Below, in pieces: positions 1 through 5,460 of a stretch of 7,127 bases of DNA. The notes under the pieces are model-generated. The model was not told the DNA's origin, did no database searches, and saw only the letters and a list, made by a program, of their open reading frames with translations. Position 1 is the stretch's first letter, and each line of letters opens with the position of its first letter. Origin of the DNA: Propionibacteriaceae bacterium UBA4569 (GTDB lineage Bacteria; Actinomycetota; Actinomycetes; Propionibacteriales; Propionibacteriaceae); the NCBI GenBank assembly GCA_002387005.1, contig DGKN01000006.1, forward strand, positions 761 to 7,887. Reading direction: 5' to 3'. A program made the position numbers and the translations under genes.

Positions 1-831
1 ATGACGGTGTTCGGTGACCTGGAGACGTCCGTGTTGACCGAGATCCCGGCGGGACGGGCCGAGGTGCAGACCCAGGTGGTGGACGCCGTCCAGCGTCCGG
101 CCTGGCTGGAGCGCGCCTGGCAGCGGATCCGCGAGGAGGTCGAACAGGGACGCCAGGCCTTCGTCGTCTGTCCCCGGATCACCGGCTCCGACACCGACGA
201 CTTCCGCGAGGACGGCGCTCCCGCCTCGGCCACCGTCGTCGACACCCACGGCTGGCTCACCTCCGGCCCCCTGTCGGGACTGCGGGTGGAGATGCTGCAC
301 GGCAAGATGCACCCCGACGACAAGGACGCGGTGATGGCCCATTTCGCAGCCGGGGAGGCGGACGTGCTGGTCGCCACCACGGTGATCGAGGTCGGCGTCG
401 ACGTCCCGAATGCGTCGGTGATGGTGGTGCTGGACGCCGACCGCTTCGGCATCAGCCAGCTGCACCAGCTGCGCGGCCGGATCGGACGGGGTTCCCTGCC
501 GGGCCTGTGCCTACTGGTGACCAGCTCGGAGGTCGGCACCCCGGCCCGGGACCGGCTGGACGCGATCCAGCGCACCCGGGACGGCTTCGAGCTCGCCGAG
601 CTCGACCTGGCCCAGCGCAAGGAGGGCAATGTGCTGGGCGCGAGCCAGTCGGGCACGCGCACCACCTTGCGGTTGCTGCGGGTGATCGACCACGCAGAGC
701 TGATCCAGCACTGCCGCGAGCTTGCCGAAAGGCTCATCGCCGCCGACCCCGACCTGGTCGACCCCTACCTGGCCGACATGATCACCCAGACCGAGCTGCT
801 GGCGGCGGGGGAGTGGCTCGAGAAGTCCTGA
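1..831 (+). CDS. recG: ATP-dependent DNA helicase RecG, C-terminal part (5' end outside window)
   Basis: RecG is a superfamily 2 DNA translocase that remodels stalled replication forks and branch-migrates Holliday junctions. The 276 visible residues are the second helicase domain and the C-terminal RecG region. Seen in order: FVVCPRI (about 53-59), LHGKMHPDDKDAVM (motif IV region, about 99-112), ATTVIEVGVDVPNASV (motif V, about 125-140) and QLHQLRGRIGRG (motif VI, about 153-164). After these comes the hairpin region that couples ATP hydrolysis to translocation, here RKEGNVLGASQSG (about 206-218) in place of the enterobacterial RGPGELLG form. The ATG at position 1 is very probably internal: in full-length RecG the segment resembling MTVFGDLETS follows the first helicase domain, so Walker A, DExH and the wedge domain lie to the left. 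The TGA stop at 829-831 faces the stop of the next gene 30 bases away. The truncation is an edge effect, not a broken gene. Confidence 0.95.
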   Translation: MTVFGDLETSVLTEIPAGRAEVQTQVVDAVQRPAWLERAWQRIREEVEQGRQAFVVCPRITGSDTDDFREDGAPASATVVDTHGWLTSGPLSGLRVEMLHGKMHPDDKDAVMAHFAAGEADVLVATTVIEVGVDVPNASVMVVLDADRFGISQLHQLRGRIGRGSLPGLCLLVTSSEVGTPARDRLDAIQRTRDGFELAELDLAQRKEGNVLGASQSGTRTTLRLLRVIDHAELIQHCRELAERLIAADPDLVDPYLADMITQTELLAAGEWLEKS

Positions 832-865
832 GGGTTGCCCGCGGCAGTGGCCCCGGGACCCTCAG
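828..865. terminator. Inverted repeat spanning both convergent stop codons; candidate bidirectional terminator
   Basis: CTGAGGGT (828-835) and ACCCTCAG (858-865) are perfect 8-bp complements, and each arm contains the stop codon of one of the two converging genes. Inside the arms CCCG (838-841) can pair with CGGG (854-857) after a two-base bulge, which lengthens the stem. There is no T-run on either side, so this is not a textbook intrinsic terminator. U-poor hairpins at gene ends are common in high-GC Gram-positives. The position suits termination of recG from the left and of the SRPBCC gene from the right. The structure is seen; the function is inferred. Confidence 0.45.
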
Positions 866-1317
866 TGCTTGAAGCGGTCCGCCAGGCGTTCCAAGGTCGC
901 TGACATGGCCCGTGTGCTGGGAACGGACATGCGCTTCAACAGCGCCCGGGGACGAGCGGTGCTCACGTCCCAACTTTCGCGCACCAGCGTGCTGCCGTCG
1001 CCCCGGTCGGTGAGCTCGAAGCGCCACACCTGGCCGCCGAATACCAAGTGCCCGCCCACCTCCTGGGCCGTGCGCCAGGCGATACGGCGACCCTCCTCGA
1101 ACTCGACCACCCGATTGCCTGAACGGTAGGTGACCGGGCCGCGCCGGTTGGTCATCGCGAAGTTGCTACCGAGTGCCAGCCGGGTCGGGCCCTCCAGTAC
1201 GCCCTTGACCGTTCCGCCCCCGTCGACTTCGCAGTGGCGGGCAGGGGTGGCCAGCAGGTCGAAGATCTCCGTGGGGCTCGCCGGGATGACGCGCTGAACG
1301 CTGTGGACGTGAGTCAT
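862..1317 (-). CDS. SRPBCC (START/polyketide cyclase-like) family protein
   Basis: A 151-residue protein with the layout of the SRPBCC/polyketide-cyclase helix-grip fold. It has an N-terminal strand and helix (VQRVIPASPTEIFDLLATP, about 8-26), a central run of strands (MTNRRGPVTYRSGNRVVEFEE, then RIAWRTAQEVGG and WRFELTDRGDGSTLVRESWD) and a C-terminal helix (about 130-150). The family binds lipophilic ligands in a deep cavity. Members include cyclases, lipid-binding and stress proteins, and no substrate can be read from this sequence. The ATG at 1317 is chosen because AGGAG (1325-1329, minus strand) sits 7 bases upstream and the homologous fold begins right after it. The open frame runs further upstream, but that stretch is antisense to the neighbouring gene in another frame. 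It lies 53 bases downstream of the flavin-binding gene on the same strand, and its stop faces recG. Family assignment is fairly sure; the role is unknown. Confidence 0.85.
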   Translation of the reverse strand: MTHVHSVQRVIPASPTEIFDLLATPARHCEVDGGGTVKGVLEGPTRLALGSNFAMTNRRGPVTYRSGNRVVEFEEGRRIAWRTAQEVGGHLVFGGQVWRFELTDRGDGSTLVRESWDVSTARPRALLKRMSVPSTRAMSATLERLADRFKH

Positions 1318-1337
1318 GGGTCTGCTCCTGAACGGGG

Positions 1338-1361
1338 ACGCTGACCCGATGGGGTCAGCGT
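1338..1361 (-). terminator. Perfect 10-bp hairpin between the two minus-strand genes
   Basis: ACGCTGACCC (1338-1347) and GGGTCAGCGT (1352-1361) are perfect complements around the four-base loop GATG. The hairpin begins 9 bases past the stop of the flavin-binding gene and ends 8 bases before the AGGAG of the SRPBCC gene, as read on the minus strand. No T-run follows it, only four C's on the minus strand. It could be a terminator or attenuator that lowers expression of the second gene, an mRNA 3'-end stabiliser, or a dimeric repressor site. The sequence alone does not decide between these. Confidence 0.4.
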
Positions 1362-1370
1362 GCTGGTTGG

Positions 1371-1793
1371 TCAGGCCTGGGTGGGCTCGTCGCCGAAGGC
1401 GAAGGTGCGTCCGGTCAGCTCGCCCGGCGTGATGCGGACGTAGTGCTTCTTGACCGTGGGAACCCAGGGCTTGAGGGGCATGTGGTCGGCCAGCTGCAGC
1501 TCGCGCTCGTCGGTGATGACGGTCGCCTCGCCCTTGATGACCACCGACCAGCCCTTGTCGTCGTCCCAGCCGTCCACCTCGAAGGCAACCAGCGCATTGT
1601 CGGTGAGCTCCTGGAGCTTCGAGCCCTCGGCGGTGCGGAAGACGACCGACTGGCCGTCCACGCAGTAGTTGATCGGGAAGATCTCGGGCTGTCCGTCCCG
1701 GGCGGTGGCCAGCCGGCCGACCTCCTGGGATGCCAGGTAACCCCAGCAGGTGTCCTCTTCGATCGGGGTGATGGGGTTCTCCATGTCGGCCAT
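1371..1793 (-). CDS. Pyridoxamine 5'-phosphate oxidase-family (FMN/F420-binding split barrel) protein
   Basis: A 140-residue protein matching the small actinobacterial flavin-nucleotide-binding split-barrel proteins. Recognisable blocks are MENPITPIEEDTCWGYLASQ (residues 4-23), EVGRLATARDGQPEIFPINY (24-43), VVFRTAEGSKLQEL (about 50-63), VAFEVDGWDDDKGWSVVIKG (about 70-89) and a basic, aromatic C-terminal segment, KKHYVRITPGELTGRTF. Relatives bind FMN, F420 or haem and often act as uncharacterised reductases; true pyridoxamine oxidation is not implied. The start at 1793 is preferred over the internal Met at 1784. There is no Shine-Dalgarno for either, but a CAGAAT hexamer ends 6 bases before 1793, which would suit a leaderless message. 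The gene diverges from rsmD and precedes the SRPBCC gene on its own strand. Family is confident; the cofactor and substrate are not known. Confidence 0.87.
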   Translation of the reverse strand: MADMENPITPIEEDTCWGYLASQEVGRLATARDGQPEIFPINYCVDGQSVVFRTAEGSKLQELTDNALVAFEVDGWDDDKGWSVVIKGEATVITDERELQLADHMPLKPWVPTVKKHYVRITPGELTGRTFAFGDEPTQA

Positions 1794-1805
1794 GCCCCAA
1801 TTCTG
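1794..1805 (-). promoter_or_regulatory. Possible -10 element of a leaderless promoter for the flavin-binding gene
   Basis: On the minus strand CAGAAT (1805-1800) agrees with the NANNNT pattern of high-GC Gram-positive -10 elements and lies 6 bases from the ATG at 1793. That places transcription start at or near the initiation codon. No matching -35 is visible and the first base departs from TANNNT, so this is weak. The absence of any Shine-Dalgarno sequence is the main support. Confidence 0.28.
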
Positions 1806-1831
1806 TACCACGACGCTTCTCGCCGGGGCAC

Positions 1832-1846
1832 TAGGGTGGGCCGACA
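1832..1846 (+). promoter_or_regulatory. Candidate promoter (-10 TAGGGT) of rsmD-coaD
   Basis: TAGGGT at 1832-1837 is a good TANNNT-type -10 hexamer in the divergent intergenic region. Transcription would start about 7-9 bases downstream, around 1844-1846. The base at 1846 is the A of an ATG that opens a six-codon ORF. No clear -35 is visible. The site sits in the only non-coding gap upstream of rsmD, which supports the call. Confidence 0.45.
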
Positions 1847-1866
1847 TGAGCGGGAGCCACGAATGA
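1846..1866 (+). other. Six-codon upstream ORF (MSGSHE) overlapping the rsmD start
   Basis: ATG at 1846 opens a frame encoding MSGSHE. Its TGA stop (1864-1866) overlaps the rsmD ATG (1863-1865) as ATGA. The ATG lies 8 bases after the TAGGGT hexamer, so it could be the first codon of a leaderless mRNA, with termination-reinitiation feeding rsmD. Its length is small enough for chance occurrence, so it is recorded as a candidate only. Confidence 0.3.
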
Positions 1867-2456
1867 GCCGGATCATTGCCGGACGGGCGAAGGGCCTTCG
1901 CCTCACCACTCCCGCCGGCGACCGCACCCGGCCCACCACCGATCGCGTCCGCGAAGCCTTCTTCAGCGCGCTCGCGACCTGGAACGGCACCGGCGACCAG
2001 AGCGCCGAGGAGCACCTGGCCGGCGTGGGCTTCGTCGACCTGTACGCCGGTTCCGGCGCCGTCGGCCTCGAGGCCGCCAGCAGGGGAGCGTCCCCGGTCG
2101 TCCTGGTCGAGCACGATGGGCCCACCGCGCGCATTGCCAAGGCCAATGCCAACAAGGCGCGGCTCTCGGTCGAGACCGTCACCTCCAGCGTGGACGCGTG
2201 GCTGGCCCGTCCGGGTGGGGAGTTCGACGTCATCTGGGCCGACCCGCCCTACCACCTGACCAACGACCACCTGGCGCGGACCCTGCAGCTGGCGATGCCG
2301 CACCTCGTCCACAACGGGATGCTGGTGGTCGAGCGCTCCGCCCGCGACCCGGAGCCGACCTTCCCGGCCGGGACGGAGCACTGGTCGCGCAACTATGGTG
2401 AGACCGCCCTGTACTGGTGCCAGCGCACCGAAACCCCCGTCGAGGAGGACGAGTGA
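1863..2456 (+). CDS. rsmD: 16S rRNA (guanine(966)-N2)-methyltransferase RsmD
   Basis: RsmD transfers a methyl group from S-adenosylmethionine to N2 of G966 of 16S rRNA during small-subunit assembly in the cytosol. The 197 residues, normal for the family, begin with the RNA-binding N-terminus SRIIAGRAKGLRL (2-14) and the typical TRPTTDRVREAFFSAL (22-37). These are followed by the SAM-binding motif I DLYAGSGAVGLEAASRG (59-75), the acidic residue E83 ending the next strand, and the catalytic DPPY (127-130) within DVIWADPPY. The ATG at 1863 is preferred because GGGAG (1852-1856) lies 6 bases upstream and the family N-terminus starts there. The open frame extends left to 1443, but that part is antisense to the flavin-binding gene. 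The stop overlaps the coaD start by four bases (GTGA), so the two are probably translationally coupled. The C-terminus ends in an acidic tail. Confidence 0.95.
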   Translation: MSRIIAGRAKGLRLTTPAGDRTRPTTDRVREAFFSALATWNGTGDQSAEEHLAGVGFVDLYAGSGAVGLEAASRGASPVVLVEHDGPTARIAKANANKARLSVETVTSSVDAWLARPGGEFDVIWADPPYHLTNDHLARTLQLAMPHLVHNGMLVVERSARDPEPTFPAGTEHWSRNYGETALYWCQRTETPVEEDE

Positions 2457-2935
2457 AGGCCATCTGCCCGGGGTCCTTCGACCCCATCACCCGCGGCCAC
2501 CTGGACATCGTCGAGCGGGCGCACGCCACCTTCGGTGAGGTGTTGGTGGCGATCGGTCGCAACTCCACAAAGAACCACCTGTTCGCCCCCGAGGAGCGCG
2601 TCGAGCTCACGCGTGACGCCTGCGCGCACCTGCCCGGTGTGCAGGTCGGCCTGATCGACGGGCTGCTGGTCGAGTACGCGAAGGCCCAGGGCTGCACGCT
2701 GATCGTCAAGGGGCTGCGGTTCGCGTCCGACTTCGACTACGAACTGCAGATGGCGCACATGAACACCCACATCTCCGGGCTGGAGACGGTCTTCCTGCCC
2801 GCGGCAGCCCGGTTCGGGACGGTGTCCAGCTCGATGATGCGCGAGGTGGCCGCCAATGGCGGGGACGTGTCGGACTTCGTCACCCCCGAGGTCAACCGAG
2901 CGGTGCAGGCGAAGCTGGCCGAGCGTCGCGCCTGA
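2453..2935 (+). CDS. coaD: Phosphopantetheine adenylyltransferase CoaD
   Basis: CoaD joins 4'-phosphopantetheine and ATP to give dephospho-CoA and pyrophosphate, the penultimate step of coenzyme A synthesis. The 160 residues match the usual 157-165. Seen: CPGSFDPITRGHLDIVERA (5-23) with the nucleotidyltransferase T/HxGH motif as T13-R-G-H16, the substrate-loop region GRNSTKNHLF (35-44), VKGLR (85-89) and FDYELQMAHMN (94-104), and the second nucleotide-binding motif VSSSMMRE (124-131). The start is GTG at 2453, not the in-frame ATG at 2417. The conserved MK(A)ICPGSFDP begins at the GTG, and AGGAGG (2443-2448) sits 4 bases upstream. It overlaps rsmD by GTGA. The adjacency of rsmD and coaD is seen in many bacteria. 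The protein lacks anything unusual. Confidence 0.96.
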   Translation: MKAICPGSFDPITRGHLDIVERAHATFGEVLVAIGRNSTKNHLFAPEERVELTRDACAHLPGVQVGLIDGLLVEYAKAQGCTLIVKGLRFASDFDYELQMAHMNTHISGLETVFLPAAARFGTVSSSMMREVAANGGDVSDFVTPEVNRAVQAKLAERRA

Positions 2936-2940
2936 CCGGT

Positions 2941-2969
2941 TTGGTGTGCGCGGGGGCTCACGGTAGGCT
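2941..2969 (+). promoter_or_regulatory. Promoter of the yceD-rpmF unit
   Basis: TTGGTG (2941-2946) and TAGGCT (2964-2969) are separated by exactly 17 bases. This is a good housekeeping sigma-factor arrangement for a high-GC Gram-positive, with three matches to TTGACA in the -35 and TANNNT in the -10. It lies in the 86-base gap after coaD. Transcription would begin at about 2976-2979, giving a leader of roughly 45 bases ahead of the yceD ATG. This is the most convincing promoter in the window. Confidence 0.6.
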
Positions 2970-3021
2970 AGGCCCTCGGTCATGACGCTGTCGTGTCCCT
3001 GTGTGCTGAAGGAGCTGAGCG

Positions 3022-3588
3022 ATGAACAACCATCATCGTCATCTCGACGCCCGTAGGTCGTTGGTCCTCGAGACCCATGACCTGGTGCGTCGTGCTGGCA
3101 CGATGAAGGAGTTCCACCGCGAGGTCGAGGCGCCGGCGGATCTCGGCATCGACATGATCGGAGTGCCCGAGGGTTCTCCCGTCACGCTGGACCTCCGTCT
3201 GGAGTCCGTCGTGGAGGGGATCCTGGTCACCGGCACCGCCGACGTCACCCTCGTGGGGGAGTGCGCCCGCTGTCTGGAGAAGTTCTTGTGTGACGAGAGC
3301 TACGACCTGACCGAGCTGTACTTCTACCCAGAGCGGGAGGCGGAGGAGGAAGCCAGCCGTGTCGTGGACGAGATGATCGACCTCGAGATCGTGTTGCGCG
3401 ACGCCGTGGTGCTCGATCTGCCCTTCACACCCCTGTGTCGGGATGATTGCTTGGGTCTGTGCGTCGAGTGTGGCGCCAACCTGAACGATGATCCAGACCA
3501 CAGCCACGGTGAGGCGGTCGACTCCCGATGGGAGAAGCTCGCCGGCCTCGGGTCGCAGGAGCAGGACACATCCGGTCAGCCCGACTGA
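3022..3588 (+). CDS. yceD: YceD/DUF177 family protein, rpmF-linked
   Basis: A 188-residue DUF177 protein. The family lies next to rpmF across bacteria and has been implicated in 23S rRNA or large-subunit maturation; the molecular activity is not settled. Seen: GECARCLEKF with C81 and C84, an acidic middle (about 95-125) containing ELYFYPE and VDEMIDLE, the DxxxLDLPFTPLCRDDC region, and the cysteine cluster C139, C143, C147, C150 in CRDDCLGLCVECGANLN, which probably binds zinc. The first 28 residues are basic and histidine-containing (NNHHRHLD). ATG 3022 is well supported: AAGGAG (3009-3014) stands 7 bases upstream. A later Met at residue 28 is possible but has no better site. Codon choice looks a little less GC-biased than in the neighbours (more GAT, TGT, CGT). 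It is probably co-transcribed with rpmF, 81 bases downstream. Confidence 0.9.
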   Translation: MNNHHRHLDARRSLVLETHDLVRRAGTMKEFHREVEAPADLGIDMIGVPEGSPVTLDLRLESVVEGILVTGTADVTLVGECARCLEKFLCDESYDLTELYFYPEREAEEEASRVVDEMIDLEIVLRDAVVLDLPFTPLCRDDCLGLCVECGANLNDDPDHSHGEAVDSRWEKLAGLGSQEQDTSGQPD

Positions 3589-3629
3589 CCAACAACAGCA
3601 GGTCAGCGCAGCTGGCCGATCGGATTCAA

Positions 3630-3650
3630 CCCGGCGTCAACCACGCCGGG
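3630..3650 (+). promoter_or_regulatory. Perfect 8-bp hairpin just upstream of the rpmF ribosome binding site
   Basis: CCCGGCGT (3630-3637) and ACGCCGGG (3643-3650) pair perfectly around the loop CAACC. The hairpin ends 7 bases before AAGGAG (3658-3663). Immediately after it, CCTT (3651-3654) can pair with AAGG (3658-3661), covering part of the Shine-Dalgarno sequence. With no T-run downstream a terminator is unlikely, and a terminator here would cut off rpmF. An RNA element that tunes L32 translation, or a processing site, fits better. The structure is seen; the function is inferred. Confidence 0.4.
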
Positions 3651-3669
3651 CCTTGGCAAGGAGACAATC

Positions 3670-3861
3670 GTGGCAGTCCCGAAGCGGAAGATGTCCCGCA
3701 GCAACACCCGCAGCCGTCGTGCGCAGTGGAAGACGACCGCCGTGCAGACCGTCGTCTGCGTGAACCCGGCGTGCCGTCAGCCCGTCCTGCCGCACACCGC
3801 GTGCAGCGCCTGCGGCCAGTACGGCCCCCGCGGCGCCCGTCGCCAGGTGCTCGAGGCCTGA
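3670..3861 (+). CDS. rpmF: Large-subunit ribosomal protein bL32
   Basis: bL32 is a small zinc-ribbon protein of the 50S subunit. The 63 residues start with the diagnostic [20 protein letters not shown] (2-21) and carry four cysteines, C30, C35, C45 and C48, so this is the zinc-binding form. The first pair is spaced C-x4-C (CVNPAC) where C-x2-C is usual. The second pair, CSAC, is normal. The C-terminus, GARRQVLEA, is typical of actinobacterial L32. The start is GTG at 3670, with AAGGAG (3658-3663) 6 bases upstream and the conserved Ala-Val-Pro-Lys directly after it. It follows yceD without a visible promoter of its own, so it is probably expressed from the promoter near 2964. A hairpin precedes its ribosome binding site. 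Identification is certain. Confidence 0.97.
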   Translation: MAVPKRKMSRSNTRSRRAQWKTTAVQTVVCVNPACRQPVLPHTACSACGQYGPRGARRQVLEA

Positions 3862-3886
3862 CATTCCCGAGCACACTGGTGCGTCG

Positions 3887-4594
3887 TTGAGCCGTTTCCA
3901 GGAGCTTCTCGCAGAGCTGGGCGTCCCGTTGGACGTCCAGCTCTTCGAGCTTGCCCTCACCCACCGCTCGTTCGCCTACGAGAACGGTGGCATCCCGACC
4001 AACGAGCGACTCGAGTTCCTCGGTGACGCGGTGCTGGGCATCGTCGTCACCGAGCACCTCTACCTGCGCTTCCCCGCCTACCCTGAGGGACGCCTCGCGA
4101 AGTTGCGCGCCGCCGTCGTGAACGCGCACAGCCTCGCCGACGTGGCCCGCGAGTTGGGGATCGGTCCGCTGGTGAAGCTGGGACGAGGGGAGACCACCAC
4201 CGGTGGTCATGACAAGACCTCCATCCTGGCCGACACCACCGAGGCCCTGATCGGTGCCATCTTCCTCACCGGCGGCATGACGAAGGCCGAGGTCTTCGTG
4301 CACCACATCTTCGACCCGCTGGTCGAGCAGGCCGACGCCATCGGCGCCGGTCTGGACTGGAAGACCTCGCTGCAGGAGGTGTGCGCCAACCGTGGCTTCG
4401 CGATGCCCACCTACCGCATCACCGAGTCGGGCCCCGACCACGACAAGCGCTTCGTGGCACGCGCCGAGGTCGACGGTGTCGAGTACGGCGAGGGACGCGG
4501 ACGCAACAAGAAGCAGGCCGAGCAGGAAGCAGCAGCGCTCGCCTTCACGGCGCTCAGCGAGACCTCCGCCCTGGCCGACGAGCTCATCGGCTGA
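3887..4594 (+). CDS. rnc: Ribonuclease III
   Basis: RNase III cleaves double-stranded RNA, notably the 30S rRNA precursor, as a homodimer needing Mg2+. The 235 residues hold an N-terminal RNase III domain and a C-terminal dsRNA-binding domain. The signature [12 protein letters not shown] (39-50) supplies E40, E43 and D47. D116 and E119 in DTTEALIGA complete the active site. The dsRNA-binding domain starts near DWKTSLQE (157-164) and ends with the basic helix [13 protein letters not shown]. The start is uncertain. TTG at 3887 gives [12 protein letters not shown], a sensible N-terminus, but it has no convincing Shine-Dalgarno sequence and no in-frame ATG or GTG lies between it and rpmF. Coupling to rpmF, whose stop is 25 bases upstream, may help initiation. 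mutM follows after a single base, so rpmF-rnc-mutM is likely an operon. Confidence 0.95.
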   Translation: MSRFQELLAELGVPLDVQLFELALTHRSFAYENGGIPTNERLEFLGDAVLGIVVTEHLYLRFPAYPEGRLAKLRAAVVNAHSLADVARELGIGPLVKLGRGETTTGGHDKTSILADTTEALIGAIFLTGGMTKAEVFVHHIFDPLVEQADAIGAGLDWKTSLQEVCANRGFAMPTYRITESGPDHDKRFVARAEVDGVEYGEGRGRNKKQAEQEAAALAFTALSETSALADELIG

Positions 4595-4595
4595 C

Positions 4596-5447
4596 GTGCC
4601 CGAGCTCCCCGAGGTGGAGGTCGTGCGGTCCGGGCTGGAGCCCATCGTCACTGGCCGTCGAATCGAGTCCGTCCGGGTGCTGCACCCACGGCCCGTTCGT
4701 CGCCACTTGGCTGGGCCCGAGGACTTCGCCCTCACTCTGACCGGACGCAGCTTCGATCGTCCTCGCCGTCGCGGCAAGTACCTGTGGTTCGCGCTGGCCG
4801 ACGGCGACGCGATCCTGGCCCACCTCGGCATGAGCGGCCAGTTCCGTTTGGACCAGCCGTCCGCGGAGCTTCAGCGCAACACCCGCATCACCTTCGACCT
4901 GGACGACGGCGGCCAACTGCGCTTCGTCGACCAGCGGATGTTCGGTGGGCTGAGCCTCAGCCCCGGCGGTGCCGAACTTCCTGACGAGGTCGCCCACATC
5001 GCGCTGGACCCCTTCGACGAGCACTTCGACCTCGGGGCGACGGCAGATCGCCTGCGGGCCAAGCGGACGACCGTGAAGCGCGCCCTGCTGGACCAACAGC
5101 TCGTCAGCGGGATCGGCAACATCTACGCGGACGAGTCCTTGTGGCTCGCCAGGATCCATCCCGAACAGCCCACTGCGACGCTGGCCCGCGGCGAGTCGCT
5201 GGCCGTCCTGGAGGCCGCCCGCACCGTGATGGCCGAGGCCTTGGCGCAGGGCGGCACCTCCTTCGACGCGCTGTACGTCAACGTCAACGGGCAGTCGGGA
5301 TACTTCGGCCGCGACCTCAATGTCTACGGGCGCGAAGACCTGCCCTGCCCACGGTGCGGCACCGCCATCGTCCGACAGCAGTTCATGAACCGTTCCAGCC
5401 ACTTCTGCCCGTCGTGCCAACGACTGCGCAAGCGGCGCTCCCGATAG
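4596..5447 (+). CDS. mutM: Formamidopyrimidine-DNA glycosylase / AP lyase MutM (Fpg)
   Basis: MutM removes 8-oxoguanine and formamidopyrimidines from DNA and nicks the strand by beta,delta-elimination. The 283 residues are normal for the family. Seen: the N-terminus PELPEVE with the nucleophile P2 (after Met removal), E3 and E6; the DNA-contacting lysine K61 in [18 protein letters not shown] (76-85), with M79 as the residue that fills the space left by the flipped base; and the helix-two-turn-helix segment [18 protein letters not shown] (about 167-184). Next come [14 protein letters not shown] and a zinc finger C251-x2-C254-x16-C271-x2-C274 containing R266. All catalytic elements are present, so the protein should be active. 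The start is GTG at 4596 because Pro must be residue 2. It lies one base after the rnc stop and lacks a strong ribosome binding site, suggesting coupling. Its TAG stop forms part of a candidate -10 element for the next gene. Confidence 0.97.
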   Translation: MPELPEVEVVRSGLEPIVTGRRIESVRVLHPRPVRRHLAGPEDFALTLTGRSFDRPRRRGKYLWFALADGDAILAHLGMSGQFRLDQPSAELQRNTRITFDLDDGGQLRFVDQRMFGGLSLSPGGAELPDEVAHIALDPFDEHFDLGATADRLRAKRTTVKRALLDQQLVSGIGNIYADESLWLARIHPEQPTATLARGESLAVLEAARTVMAEALAQGGTSFDALYVNVNGQSGYFGRDLNVYGREDLPCPRCGTAIVRQQFMNRSSHFCPSCQRLRKRRSR

Positions 5448-5460
5448 GCTCCAACCACTG
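5445..5460 (+). promoter_or_regulatory. Candidate leaderless promoter for gtrA-smc, -10 TAGGCT overlapping the mutM stop
   Basis: TAGGCT at 5445-5450 is identical to the hexamer upstream of yceD, and its first three bases are the mutM stop codon. The GTG of the next gene begins at 5460, nine bases on, and the gap (CCAACCACT) holds no Shine-Dalgarno sequence. A start site at 5457-5460 would give a leaderless or nearly leaderless mRNA. No -35 is evident. The interval of nine bases is at the long end for a strictly leaderless start. Confidence 0.42.

Noticed and set aside
1443..1862. In-frame upstream extension of rsmD
   Set aside because: It would run antisense through the flavin-binding gene. 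The conserved RsmD N-terminus and a ribosome binding site fix the start at 1863.
1794..2381. Upstream extension of the minus-strand flavin-binding gene
   Set aside because: The extension is antisense to rsmD and resembles no family member. The conserved protein begins at about 1793.
3616..3623. 8-bp palindrome CCGATCGG upstream of rpmF
   Set aside because: A palindrome this short is expected often in GC-rich DNA and has no second copy nearby to suggest an operator.
3488..3890. Plus-strand open frames overlapping the end of yceD and rpmF
   Set aside because: They are read in other frames across two certain genes, are Arg/Pro-rich, and have no homologous look or suitable ribosome binding site.
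3626..4831. Minus-strand open frame of about 400 codons opposite rpmF, rnc and the start of mutM
   Set aside because: It is antisense to three certain genes, has low-complexity Arg/Gly/Ala-rich content and no motif. It is a by-product of high GC.
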